Assembly: GCA_012800735.1 (NCBI GenBank) | Contig: JAAZIU010000013.1 | Span: forward strand, 124,001 to 188,000 | Length of the DNA: 64,000 bases | Direction of reading: 5' to 3' | From: Clostridiales bacterium | GTDB lineage: Bacteria > Bacillota > Clostridia > Oscillospirales > CAG-272 | In this document: one piece after another, positions 9,148-17,381 of the stretch | Layout of the letters: every line of letters begins with the position of its first letter | Numbering within the stretch: the first letter of the stretch is position 1 | Translations under genes and position numbers: made by a program | The notes under the pieces: model-generated | Told to the model about the DNA's origin: nothing | Databases searched by the model: none | What the model saw: the letters and a program-made list of their open reading frames with translations, nothing else

Positions 9148-9178
9148 ACCGCGCATGGAAACGAGTTCCATACGCGGT
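9148..9178 (-). terminator. Terminator-like hairpin after the TIM-barrel hydrolase gene
   Basis: Arms 9148-9160 and 9166-9178 pair over 13 bases with one mismatch. On the minus strand the stem is followed by AAAATTTTG, so the T-tract is imperfect. It separates the hydrolase gene from the ABC operon promoter. Confidence 0.55.
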
Positions 9179-9195
9179 TAGCGGTAATATTGGTA

Positions 9196-10422
9196 TTATT
9201 CAAACTGATAGACATTCATCTGACCCGGGGCGCACCAGTCGCCCGAGGTGATTATGCCGTCATTTTCGCTGTAAAAAGCGTCGCCGTCATAATGTTTGGT
9301 ATTGACAAAACCGTTCCAAGCGAGGCGATTTACGGTTTTAATTTCTTTGCCGTAAATAATCTTGAAAGCGCCGCTTTCAAAGGGGGTATTATTTACAACG
9401 GCGATATAATTTTTGCCGTCAAGCTCAAAGTGGGAGATAATGCCCGGATTACCGTAAGGACTTTCTACCGCAGTTACGCCGGGAATTTCGCCGCTTTTGA
9501 ACTCTTTGTATCCGCCGTAGGTCTTGCCGGTCATCCATGTGCCTTTAAGAGAGGCGTCGCGGAAGAAATCGCCGAAGCGGTGCAGGAAATGGCGGTTTAC
9601 GCGGGAGAGAGATTCAAATGTTCTTGTCCTCTCGCCGAATTCGTCGATAGGCGATACGCGATAGTTTGACATCGGCGCGCGCATATAGATGAAGAACCAG
9701 AGGATTCCCTTGCATCCGCAGGCTGCGGCCGCGCTGAGCTGCCAGCGCAGGTCATCTTCGTCAGGTTCGCGGTAGCGGTAATGGCCGACAGAAAGCAGCG
9801 TCGTCCAAAGCGGGAGATTTGCGGCTTTCGCGGCGTCGGAATAATACTTCAGGTTGAGGAAAAAACGGTCTGTGCCTTCTTCCTCCGGATTCATCTGGGT
9901 ATAGCAGTCATAGCAGAGCATTTTAAATTTGCCGTTATTCGCCATATGAGCCGCCCACTCCGAGAAGGTATCGAAATGGAGTATCGACTGCTCGATTCCG
10001 CGCCAGTAAGGCAGGAAGTTGATGAACGGGGTGAGCTCCGGGGCGATTTCGAGCTGTATTTTATTCGCCGTTATGCAGGACTTAAAGTCGATTTCTCTCG
10101 ACGGTTCGTCGCCGATATGAAAACCGATAGTTGCCGGATGACGCCCGAAATCCTCGTAAGCATCGGTAAAGCGGTTCCGGTATTCGTCCGGATTTTCCGA
10201 AGCACCGTACCACCTGGCTCGGGAATCGCAGATGATAGCTTTAAGTCCGTTTTCTTCGCAGGCGTCAAGTATATCTATCATATCCTGCTTTTTTGAATGA
10301 GCCGGATTGTATTCCGGACTCATCGCAAAGCTCATTCCGAGATCTTTCCAGTCAATGACGTCCTTATTCTTAAGATCGCCTGTTCCGGTATAGTTCCAGA
10401 AACCTATCGGATATTTTTCCAC
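9196..10422 (-). CDS. TIM-barrel glycoside-hydrolase-like protein
   Basis: A 408-residue cytoplasmic protein without a signal peptide. The pattern is that of a clan-A (beta/alpha)8 hydrolase similar to GH42/GH5-type proteins. IGFHIGDEPS, near residue 105, has the acidic residue after strand 4 that would be the acid/base. LWTTLLSVGHYRYREPDEDDLRWQL and GCKGILWFFIY resemble later barrel strands, and a small C-terminal beta region follows. The start is GTG with AAGGAG ten bases upstream. It follows the acidic secreted protein by 46 bases and precedes the sugar importer operon, so it may act on sugars brought in by it (inference). The exact GH family was not recognised. Confidence 0.6.
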   Translation of the reverse strand: MEKYPIGFWNYTGTGDLKNKDVIDWKDLGMSFAMSPEYNPAHSKKQDMIDILDACEENGLKAIICDSRARWYGASENPDEYRNRFTDAYEDFGRHPATIGFHIGDEPSREIDFKSCITANKIQLEIAPELTPFINFLPYWRGIEQSILHFDTFSEWAAHMANNGKFKMLCYDCYTQMNPEEEGTDRFFLNLKYYSDAAKAANLPLWTTLLSVGHYRYREPDEDDLRWQLSAAAACGCKGILWFFIYMRAPMSNYRVSPIDEFGERTRTFESLSRVNRHFLHRFGDFFRDASLKGTWMTGKTYGGYKEFKSGEIPGVTAVESPYGNPGIISHFELDGKNYIAVVNNTPFESGAFKIIYGKEIKTVNRLAWNGFVNTKHYDGDAFYSENDGIITSGDWCAPGQMNVYQFE

Positions 10423-10468
10423 AGAGAGCTCACTCCTTCAGTTATGAACGTTGTTATATGCCGATTTA

Positions 10469-11941
10469 TCAGCCTACGCCCGGTTCTTCAACGGGAATAA
10501 GATAGATCGTATAGTTTTTGTTATGACCGGGATATGCGTATTCTTTTGTTCCGGCCTTATCCATGAATACCGAGTAATAGCCATAAAAGGCTTCATACGG
10601 CAGATATTCCCAGGGTTTCGGAACCTTGACAATGTGGCGGGTGAATTCAAGCTTGCCGTCGTCGTTATATTCGCCGATCTGCACAGTCACTATGCGGAGT
10701 TTCTTTCCCCATTCTGCAAATGGAGCGAAGATCGGGTCTTCGTTGTCTATCTCGTCGTAATAAGTATAGATGGTGCCGGAAATAGAGTCGTAGGTACCCT
10801 CGTCATCTTCGTCATCTTCGGCGGGGTCATAGTAATAGCTGTAATAGTATGAGTTTTCTGTGATTTCTAATGTCTCGCGGTCCATTATATAAGTGTCGCT
10901 GTTGAATTCGCCGTAACCGTTTTCATAAAATTCGTTATAAGAGCTGAAATGATATTTTTCGGCGGATTCTCCCGAATAATTGACTTCTTCGTCGCAGCGG
11001 TCATCTACCAATGAATAATCGAAGAAATCATAGTCATCTTCTTCAAGGAGAGAGGAGTTGACCATAATCTTGCCTTCTTCATCTTCATAGAAGTCGAAGC
11101 CATTGTAATGAGCGCTATAGGAGGAGTCATAATAGTCTTCTTCAAGCTCGCCGGTATAAGCGATAAAAGCGCGTTCGCCGTTGTAATTAAGATAAAATGA
11201 ATCTCTTATCGTGCCGTCGTCATATTCGAGATGGTAGAATATGTTGTCGTATTTTTCGAGCAGATTCGAGACACGGTTCGCTTCGGCGATCTCGTCGATA
11301 TCATATTCGATGTCATACGAAGGCAATTCCATCCCAGACAAAATATACTTGGGACGGAGAGCGGTGCTCATTCTTGATGTGGAGCGTCTGTTTGCCTTGA
11401 ACTCAAAAATAAAGTCGTAGCAATAATAACTTCCTTCTTCATCGTTGAACAGCACAAAATAATACGCTTCGACTTCATTGTCATCGGAATAATAGATCTC
11501 GAAATCTTCTTCATCGGAGCCGTTGTATTCATCGATATATGACTGTCTGTACGGGAATCTGTATATCTCGGTTCCGTCTTTCTTTTCGATGACGACATCA
11601 CCGTATTCGATCATGTCGCCGGTCGGAGCGATAAACTTGAAGCCGGGATTGAAGACTTCCTGGGCTGCCGAAACCTGATCTTTTGTCAGATAATCAACGC
11701 CTTCGTTTTCATAGATCCACTGCCAGTATGAGGTGATAACATACCAAAGCAGCGTGGGGTCGCTGAGGTCGATTTTTTCATAGTCGGTGTATCCGGCGAG
11801 TCCGGAGGAAAGCGCAAAGGCATAAGGAGTGACATACTCGACAAAGTCATCCTCGCTGCCGGCGAAAACGGCTGCGGCGCAGTTGAATAGCATCGCCGCG
11901 GCCATTAGAATCGCAAGCAAAATCTTTTTGTTTTTTCTCAT
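10469..11941 (-). CDS. Acidic, Tyr/Asp/Glu-rich secreted protein of unknown function
   Basis: A 490-residue protein with a clear signal peptide (MRKNKK, hydrophobic core, AAAVFAG) and no lipobox or sortase motif. The mature part is very rich in Asp, Glu, Tyr and Ser, with runs such as EEDYYDSSYS and YYYSYYYDPAEDDEDDE. These runs sit inside what otherwise looks like a series of beta strands. Such composition suggests metal or surface binding, but no known domain was recognised. It has a strong promoter and is the first gene before the TIM-barrel hydrolase, 46 bases apart, so the two probably form one transcript. Confidence 0.65.
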   Translation of the reverse strand: MRKNKKILLAILMAAAMLFNCAAAVFAGSEDDFVEYVTPYAFALSSGLAGYTDYEKIDLSDPTLLWYVITSYWQWIYENEGVDYLTKDQVSAAQEVFNPGFKFIAPTGDMIEYGDVVIEKKDGTEIYRFPYRQSYIDEYNGSDEEDFEIYYSDDNEVEAYYFVLFNDEEGSYYCYDFIFEFKANRRSTSRMSTALRPKYILSGMELPSYDIEYDIDEIAEANRVSNLLEKYDNIFYHLEYDDGTIRDSFYLNYNGERAFIAYTGELEEDYYDSSYSAHYNGFDFYEDEEGKIMVNSSLLEEDDYDFFDYSLVDDRCDEEVNYSGESAEKYHFSSYNEFYENGYGEFNSDTYIMDRETLEITENSYYYSYYYDPAEDDEDDEGTYDSISGTIYTYYDEIDNEDPIFAPFAEWGKKLRIVTVQIGEYNDDGKLEFTRHIVKVPKPWEYLPYEAFYGYYSVFMDKAGTKEYAYPGHNKNYTIYLIPVEEPGVG

Positions 11942-12088
11942 TTGTTTTTGTCCTTTCTGTTTTTAAGAGAAGTTTTCACAGCTGATAAAAGTCCCCCTGA
12001 ATTTGGGTTTATCTCGGTATTTTTGCGCGTAACGAATCTCAGCCTTTTTGTTTCAGTAATACAATCGGGCAGACTCATTTCTGTTTAT

Positions 12089-12117
12089 ATTATATCTTAT
12101 AATAAAATAATTGTCAA
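12089..12117 (-). promoter_or_regulatory. Sigma-A promoter of the acidic secreted protein gene
   Basis: Consensus TTGACA (12112-12117) and TATAAT (12089-12094) on the minus strand with a 17-base spacer. It lies in the 341-base gene-free stretch 11942-12282. The rest of that stretch holds the roughly 140-base leader of this gene and the terminator at 12205-12237. Confidence 0.8.
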
Positions 12118-12204
12118 TCCTTTTGAAAAAATAACTGCTTTATGCCAAAAGCTTCCTTCGTCATTACGTTGTCCGTAAAATGCCGGTACTTGCTTGCAAA
12201 TCCA

Positions 12205-12237
12205 ATAAAAAGCCGCGGATCATTAAGATCCGCGGGC
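12205..12237 (-). terminator. Intrinsic terminator of the CofE-like gene
   Basis: Perfect nine-base stem (12213-12221 with 12227-12235), followed on the minus strand by a run of T residues (12207-12211 on the plus strand read A). Confidence 0.8.
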
Positions 12238-12282
12238 AACATAATTTTTCCGTATTATCTTATATTCTTCTGACAAATCAAT

Positions 12283-13482
12283 TCAATTCGTGAAGTTGTC
12301 GAAATATCCCTGTATCAGCACTACCGGTGTTCCCTTATCGCCGCTGCCGCTGGTAAGGTCGCAAAGAGAGCCGATAAGGTCAGCAAGCTGACGCGGGGTG
12401 GTTCCCTGAGTTGCCATGCTGCCTTTCAGCAAGCTGTCTTTTGATTTAATGCTTTCGGAAATCGCTTCTTTAAGCGCTTCGCCCTTAAGATCCTTAAAAT
12501 CGTTGTCGGCGAGATATTTGAGTTTTATCTCGTTGGGAGTTCCTATAAGCCCCTCGGTAAAAGCGGGGGAAACCACCGGATCTGCCAGCTCCCATATTTT
12601 GCCTTTCGGATCTTTGAAAGCGCCGTCGCCGTAAACCATTACCTCGACGTGCTTGCCGGTCGCTTCGGCTATCTTGCGCTGAATTTCCTCGACAATCGGC
12701 TGACAGCTGCGCGGGAAAAGCTTTACGCTGTCCTCCGTCGCTTTATTTGAACCTAAAAGACCGTAGTTTTCGTTATATCCGCTGCCGTTTACAGGTTCGG
12801 TCAAAATATCGTCAAGACCGAGTACAATCCTTGCTCCGGCTTCCCTGAGAATACGTTTTGTACGGGCGCGGGTATGAACGTCGCAGGTGATGACAACGTC
12901 GGTGTAGTCAAGTATCGTTTTCGGACGGTTCGCAAAAATAATCTCGCACTCGGCTCCGCTTTCTTTTATAATGTCTTCGTAATAACCGACGTAATCGACT
13001 CCGGTGAATTCATGCGGGACTACGCCGAAAAGTTCGCGGTAACGCTCAAGCGTAAGAACATCGCTGTATGGATTTACCCCGGATTCGTCAATCATGTCAA
13101 GGGTTACAAGTTCGTTTCCGACCTCGTCTGAGGGATATGAAAGCATCAGCACAATCTTTTTGGCAGCCTTAGCCATTCCGCGAAGACAGACGGCGAAACG
13201 GTTGCGGGAAAGTATCGGGAAAATCACGCCTACTGTATCGCCACCGGTTTTTTTCTTCACATCTATCGCTATATCTTCGACCGAAGCGTAATTGCCTTGA
13301 GCGCGGGCTACTATCGACTCAGTCATCGCAATGACGTCGCGATCCCGGAGTTCGAATCCTTCGATTTCCGCAGCCTCAAGTACGGCTTTTGGCACAAGCT
13401 CGGCAAGATCGTCTCCTTCGCGGATTATCGGACAGCGTATCCCCCTGGAAACAGTGCCGACTCGGCGCTCCTTTTTATCCAT
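12283..13482 (-). CDS. CofE-like gamma-glutamyl ligase family protein (F420-0:L-glutamate ligase fold)
   Basis: A 399-residue protein. The N-terminal part (IREGDDLAELVPKAV, RDRDVIAMTESIVARAQG) matches the F420-0:gamma-glutamyl ligase (CofE/FbiB) fold. The family adds glutamate to a cofactor in a GTP-dependent reaction. Lengths near 400 are typical of the Clostridia/Bacteroidota branch rather than the 250-residue archaeal CofE. No F420 biosynthesis genes (cofC, cofD, cofG/H) lie in the window and F420 is not usual in Clostridia, so the true substrate is uncertain. The gene stands alone with a terminator after it and GGAGGG upstream of the ATG. Confidence 0.72.
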   Translation of the reverse strand: MDKKERRVGTVSRGIRCPIIREGDDLAELVPKAVLEAAEIEGFELRDRDVIAMTESIVARAQGNYASVEDIAIDVKKKTGGDTVGVIFPILSRNRFAVCLRGMAKAAKKIVLMLSYPSDEVGNELVTLDMIDESGVNPYSDVLTLERYRELFGVVPHEFTGVDYVGYYEDIIKESGAECEIIFANRPKTILDYTDVVITCDVHTRARTKRILREAGARIVLGLDDILTEPVNGSGYNENYGLLGSNKATEDSVKLFPRSCQPIVEEIQRKIAEATGKHVEVMVYGDGAFKDPKGKIWELADPVVSPAFTEGLIGTPNEIKLKYLADNDFKDLKGEALKEAISESIKSKDSLLKGSMATQGTTPRQLADLIGSLCDLTSGSGDKGTPVVLIQGYFDNFTN

Positions 13483-13638
13483 TTTTGTAAAGTCCCTCCT
13501 GAAATCGTTCGGGCGCGGTCATATCGCAGCCACACATAAAACAACAACTAATTATAACTTATATTTATTCTGATTTCAAGGTAAAATTCATGTATAATTA
13601 TTAACATTTTTAATTGATTTCCCGCCCTTATCCGTGTC

Positions 13639-14064
13639 TTAGTTTTCACCGGCTTCAAGATTTGAGCGGAGAATATTGTAAAACTCGGGAAAATCGCGCT
13701 TTATATTCACTATTCCGCCTTCGATTCGGGTAAAGCAATGTTCTGATTCTCCCTCGAAAACTTCTTTGCCGCCGCTTATCATTTTATACGAAATCTTCAT
13801 CCGAACTCCGGTTGCAAGGATCAATTTTACAATTACCTTTACCCGTTCCGGAAAGACAGCGGGTTTTAAGTATTTGACTGATAACGAAACTACCGGAGAT
13901 ACCACGCCGGCAGCCTCGAAAGTTTCAAGTCCGAATCCGACGTCGGAAAGCCAGGCGCACCGCGCTTCCTCCATCCATCTTATGTAATTTGAATGATGGA
14001 CAATTCTCATCTGATCTGTTTCATAATATTTAACATCATGAAAGTAAACGAATTCATCAGCCAT
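13639..14064 (-). CDS. Acyl-CoA thioesterase, YbgC/4-hydroxybenzoyl-CoA thioesterase family
   Basis: A 141-residue single hot-dog-fold protein. The family motif is plain: YYETDQMRIVHHSNYIRWM, with the catalytic Asp in ETDQM and the HSNY helix start. It should hydrolyse acyl-CoA thioesters in the cytosol; substrate range cannot be read from sequence. It follows the YhaM-type gene by 22 bases with AGAGGAAAG as ribosome site, so the two are probably co-transcribed. Confidence 0.88.
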   Translation of the reverse strand: MADEFVYFHDVKYYETDQMRIVHHSNYIRWMEEARCAWLSDVGFGLETFEAAGVVSPVVSLSVKYLKPAVFPERVKVIVKLILATGVRMKISYKMISGGKEVFEGESEHCFTRIEGGIVNIKRDFPEFYNILRSNLEAGEN

Positions 14065-14086
14065 TTCTTTCCTCTATCTGTATCTG

Positions 14087-15034
14087 TTATCTGTGCCGAT
14101 ATATTTTTTTGTCGAGCGCAAATACCCTCTGACTGAAGGTACGGGGTTCTATCGACTCAAGAGTTGTCCTATATATCTCGAGGCGGCTGTCGGTCAGATC
14201 TATCAAAGACAAAAGTTCCGCTTCCACCGTCATGGGAAGCACCGCCGCGCCGAATTCCAATTTACCATGATGCGAAAGCAGCATATGCTTTACAAGAATC
14301 GTTTTTTCGGCGCTTACGCCGAGTTCTGCGGCAGCTTTCTCTATCTCCTCCGCTCCCAGAACCGGATGGCCGATAAGATGTCCTTCCAGAGTATATTCCG
14401 ATACAAGCCCGAGGTCGGAGATGGAATATTCCGCCTGCTTTGCCAGGTCGTGAAGCAGCGTTCCGCAAAGCAAAAGATCTCTGTCCACGAATGACGAATA
14501 GAGTCCCGCGAGAAAATCTGCGATGCGAAGCATATTCAGCGTATGCATTAAAAGACCGCCGGGGAAAGCGTGGTGAACGCTCTTTGCCGCCGGAATGACG
14601 CGAAGAGCCGATACCTGTCTTTCGAAAATAAACTCGGCAAGGGAACGATATTCGATATCGTTCATCGAATTTATAAGGGCGCGGATTTCTTCTTCGGAGG
14701 CATCTATATCTATCGGGGCGGTTTCCGTCAGGGCGGAGCGATCGTAGTTATCTCCCTCTTCCGTTAAACTGAGCTGAGAGGCGATCATCTGAAGCGATCC
14801 CTGATATTCGGAGACTTTGCCGCGAAGTTTAACAACCTTTCCGGAATCGGACGCTGTGAGCGGACCTGCATAGTCCCACATCTTAATATCCATCTGTCCG
14901 GTTCTGTCAGCGATGTTTCCCGCAAAATAAGGTTTTCCGGAAGATGAGGTGCGAACAGCGGCATCTTTTAATATATAATAGCTTTCGACGTCGTCACCGC
15001 TTTTGAGATCGACTATCGGCTTTTGAATATCCAT
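14087..15034 (-). CDS. YhaM-type 3'-5' exoribonuclease (OB fold plus HD domain)
   Basis: A 315-residue protein. It has an N-terminal OB-fold nucleic-acid-binding region (about 15-105; KPYFAGNIADRTGQMDIKMWD) and an HD-domain phosphohydrolase region (about 150-300). The metal ligands are in HAFPGGLLMHTLNM, LLHDLAK and HMLLSHHG. Order and length match Bacillus YhaM (CbfA family), a 3'-5' exonuclease in RNA turnover. The ATG at 15034 gives the family N-terminus MDIQKP; an upstream extension to 15103 has no support. It is the first gene of a pair with the thioesterase. Confidence 0.85.
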   Translation of the reverse strand: MDIQKPIVDLKSGDDVESYYILKDAAVRTSSSGKPYFAGNIADRTGQMDIKMWDYAGPLTASDSGKVVKLRGKVSEYQGSLQMIASQLSLTEEGDNYDRSALTETAPIDIDASEEEIRALINSMNDIEYRSLAEFIFERQVSALRVIPAAKSVHHAFPGGLLMHTLNMLRIADFLAGLYSSFVDRDLLLCGTLLHDLAKQAEYSISDLGLVSEYTLEGHLIGHPVLGAEEIEKAAAELGVSAEKTILVKHMLLSHHGKLEFGAAVLPMTVEAELLSLIDLTDSRLEIYRTTLESIEPRTFSQRVFALDKKIYRHR

Positions 15035-15165
15035 TTGTTTTCCTTTCAATAAAAGACTTATAATATAATACCACCGAAATTGAAACTGGATATAAACAAA
15101 CATCTACGAAAAATATGCGTCATATGCCCAAAATTATTGATTTATCAAAAATTCCTTCGGTGCTG

Positions 15166-15194
15166 TTGCATTTTAAGACGGTTTCTGGTATAAT
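15166..15194 (+). promoter_or_regulatory. Sigma-A promoter of thrH
   Basis: TTGCAT (15166-15171), a 17-base spacer and TATAAT (15189-15194) with the extended -10 element TGG just before it. The leader is about 67 bases. Confidence 0.75.
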
Positions 15195-15267
15195 ATTCAA
15201 GGTTGCGCCGAACGCGGAAATCGCCGGACGACCGTTATAAATTTTATTATAAAGGAAAATAAATTAA

Positions 15268-15870
15268 ATGCATATCTTCTGTCTTGACCTTGAGGGAGTT
15301 TTGGTGCCGGAGATCTGGATCGCATTTTCCGAAGCGAGCGGTATTCCCGAGCTGCGGCGCACCACCCGCGACGAACCGGATTACGACAAGCTTATGCGCT
15401 GGAGGATCGGAATACTCAAAGAGCGCGGTCTCGGACTTTCGGAAATTCAAAATGTAATTAGAACCATTGACCCGCTTGAAGGCGCCGTTGAGTTCCTCGA
15501 CGAGCTGCGCACTCTCGCTCAGGTAGTGATTTTAAGCGATACGTTCACACAGTTCGCCGCGCCGCTAATAGAAAAATTAGGAAGACCGACGATTTTCTGC
15601 AACTCGCTTGAAGTCGCTCCGGACGGTGAAATCACCGGTTACAAAATGCGCACGAAGGACAGCAAATTTTCTACCGTCAAAGCGCTGCAATCGGTAGGAT
15701 TCGACACGATAGCCGTAGGAGACAGCTACAACGACCTTGCGATGATCCGCGCCGGAAAATCCGGGTTCTTGTTCAAATCGACAGAGAAAATAAAAGCAGA
15801 CAATCCGGATATTCCGGCGTTTGAGGATTTTGACGAGCTGATGTCAGCGCTCAAAAAAGCCATATCATAA
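15268..15870 (+). CDS. thrH: ThrH: phosphoserine phosphatase / homoserine phosphotransferase (HAD family)
   Basis: A 200-residue HAD-superfamily enzyme that matches Pseudomonas ThrH along its length. Motif I is CLDLEGVLVPEIWIAF, motif II VVILSDTF, and motif III/IV the K of MRTKDSK and GDSYNDLAM. ThrH releases phosphate from phosphoserine and can pass it to homoserine, linking serine and threonine synthesis. The usual catalytic Asp pair is present as D-L-E in motif I, where Glu in place of the second Asp is normal for ThrH. It is a single-gene unit with its own promoter and terminator, transcribed against its neighbours. Confidence 0.9.
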   Translation: MHIFCLDLEGVLVPEIWIAFSEASGIPELRRTTRDEPDYDKLMRWRIGILKERGLGLSEIQNVIRTIDPLEGAVEFLDELRTLAQVVILSDTFTQFAAPLIEKLGRPTIFCNSLEVAPDGEITGYKMRTKDSKFSTVKALQSVGFDTIAVGDSYNDLAMIRAGKSGFLFKSTEKIKADNPDIPAFEDFDELMSALKKAIS

Positions 15871-15875
15871 AGCCT

Positions 15876-15900
15876 GCCGCGGTAAAACCGCGGCTTTTTT
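15876..15900 (+). terminator. Intrinsic terminator of thrH
   Basis: Perfect eight-base stem GCCGCGGT/ACCGCGGC (15876-15883 and 15887-15894) with a three-base loop and a six-T tail. The convergent lipoprotein gene ends at 15902. Confidence 0.9.
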
Positions 15901-15901
15901 G

Positions 15902-17095
15902 TCAATTTTTATATTGTTTTGCGCATATGCCGCAGGCGCTGTATCCCTGCGCCAACAGCTCATAAATTCCCTGTATGTCATCAAGCTCGACAACCAATCG
16001 GTTTTCATCCTTGATTTTTTTCGCAGCGTGGCAGTTTGAGCTTATATGCAGGCACATTGTTGAAGTATTTAATATTACCGTAATCTTGTTGCTTTTTTCG
16101 ATATTTTCTTCGGCTGAGGGTTCGGGAACCGTTTCTTCCGGCTGAACTACGGGTTGCGGGGCTTGCTCCGGTGTCTCCGCGCGCCTGCAGTATTCGCATT
16201 TTACATAGCCCAACGCTTCAAGCGCAGCAAGGTCGGCAACAGTTCCCTCCCAACGGTTTTCGTCCTTGATTTTGGCGGAATAAGAGCAGTCGGCGGTGTG
16301 ATATTTTCCGGTGCTGATATTAACTATAACCTTTATGTTTCCGACAGCCAGACGGTTAAGCGCATCCGCCGCTGCGCCGGATGTGTCCGCCGCATAACCC
16401 GCGACGACCGCTTCTTCCGGTGACTGAGACGGCGGGATTTTTTCCGGGGATGATGTTATCTCCTCTTGTTTCGCCGTTGTTTCGGGCAAGGTGTCAGAGA
16501 CTGGTTCGGCTGCCTCCGACAACGGCGGGGTTTGAGCTGCTTCTTCTGCATCCTGCGAATGCTTATGACACCACGAACAAACGATATAACCGTATTTTTG
16601 AATGGCAGACTCGCTTATCCTGCGCGCCTGCCGGTTTCCTTCGGATATTTTAGCAGCGTAGGGACAGTCCGAATATAGATGATACTTTCCGGTTGAATGA
16701 TTTATAATAAGCTCTCCCGCCGCTTCGTCTTCGGGGAGGGAGGAAAGAGAGTCGTTGGAAGTAATGGCGTCAGCAACTAAAACCGTGTTGTTGGCCGTAT
16801 TTTTTGAAGCTGCAGTTTCCTCTGTCACAGCTTCGGTCACTATATCAAAGGTTGTTTCGGGAATTTCGGATAAAACGGATTCGGCAGGAGGCGACGGTAT
16901 ATTTTCAGCTTCGGCGAATTCTTCTTTATTTTCTCCCGAAGCAACAGGAAAAGTTTCAGATTCCGAATCGTTTGCAGCTATGGCTGTTATAGCCGGTTCT
17001 ATCGGGCTGATTTCGATTTCGACCGCTCGGTTTTCGCCGCAGGAGGAAAACAGCAGGATGAGAGCCGCGAAAAGCGCGGTTAATTTTCGGCGCAT
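15902..17095 (-). CDS. Lipoprotein with three Cys/His (Ada-like metal-binding) repeats
   Basis: A 397-residue lipoprotein (lipobox LFSSC, Cys19) with Glu/Pro/Ser/Thr-rich linkers. Three repeats of about 50 residues lie at roughly 128-178, 253-303 and 337-397. Each has the pattern STGKYH..DC.YA.KI...NR...GY..C..C, for example ending VCSWCHK, KCEYCRR and SACGICAKQ. The His, the first Cys and the C-x-x-C would make a zinc site like the Ada-type metal-binding domain often seen behind secreted nucleases in Clostridia. Here there is no nuclease domain, only repeats on a flexible stalk. The role is unknown. The gene follows a leader that contains a terminator-like hairpin. The ribosome site AAAGGAGGAG is very strong. 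Confidence 0.75.
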   Translation of the reverse strand: MRRKLTALFAALILLFSSCGENRAVEIEISPIEPAITAIAANDSESETFPVASGENKEEFAEAENIPSPPAESVLSEIPETTFDIVTEAVTEETAASKNTANNTVLVADAITSNDSLSSLPEDEAAGELIINHSTGKYHLYSDCPYAAKISEGNRQARRISESAIQKYGYIVCSWCHKHSQDAEEAAQTPPLSEAAEPVSDTLPETTAKQEEITSSPEKIPPSQSPEEAVVAGYAADTSGAAADALNRLAVGNIKVIVNISTGKYHTADCSYSAKIKDENRWEGTVADLAALEALGYVKCEYCRRAETPEQAPQPVVQPEETVPEPSAEENIEKSNKITVILNTSTMCLHISSNCHAAKKIKDENRLVVELDDIQGIYELLAQGYSACGICAKQYKN

Positions 17096-17121
17096 GAAAC
17101 TCCTCCTTTCCGAAAAACGCT

Positions 17122-17142
17122 AAAAAGGAGCCTTTGGGCTCC
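17122..17142 (-). terminator. Terminator hairpin inside the leader of the Cys/His lipoprotein gene
   Basis: GGAGCC (17127-17132) and GGCTCC (17137-17142) form a six-base stem with a four-base loop, and on the minus strand five T residues follow. It lies between the promoter at 17260-17288 and the start codon at 17095, so it could act as an attenuator, or end a small RNA of about 130 bases. Confidence 0.6.
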
Positions 17143-17259
17143 GGTGATATAAACTGACGTTATTGCTGCCTTTTCAGATGCTTATAACACAGCAGTAAAG
17201 ACGGCAATAAATAAATGATCATAATAAAATTGCAACATTGGTATCAGCCTGACATTTTA

Positions 17260-17288
17260 ATTATACCACTTCGGGTTTTAGATGTCAA
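17260..17288 (-). promoter_or_regulatory. Sigma-A promoter upstream of the Cys/His lipoprotein leader
   Basis: On the minus strand TTGACA (17283-17288) and TATAAT (17260-17265) have a 17-base spacer. The predicted start near 17253 gives a leader of about 158 bases with an inverted repeat TTATTGC/GCAATAA and the terminator hairpin. Confidence 0.75.
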
Positions 17289-17381
17289 GATGTTTTGGTG
17301 TTCAAAAATATTCATCTTTTGGGGTATTTTACGAACCCGGCGAATTATCGCCTATATCGATTATTCCGAATCACTTCCCTT

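Noticed and set aside
17143..17260. T-box or c-di-GMP riboswitch before the Cys/His lipoprotein
   Set aside because: The T-box sequence (TGG-ACCGCG) and the c-di-GMP core motifs are absent, so only a generic leader is claimed.
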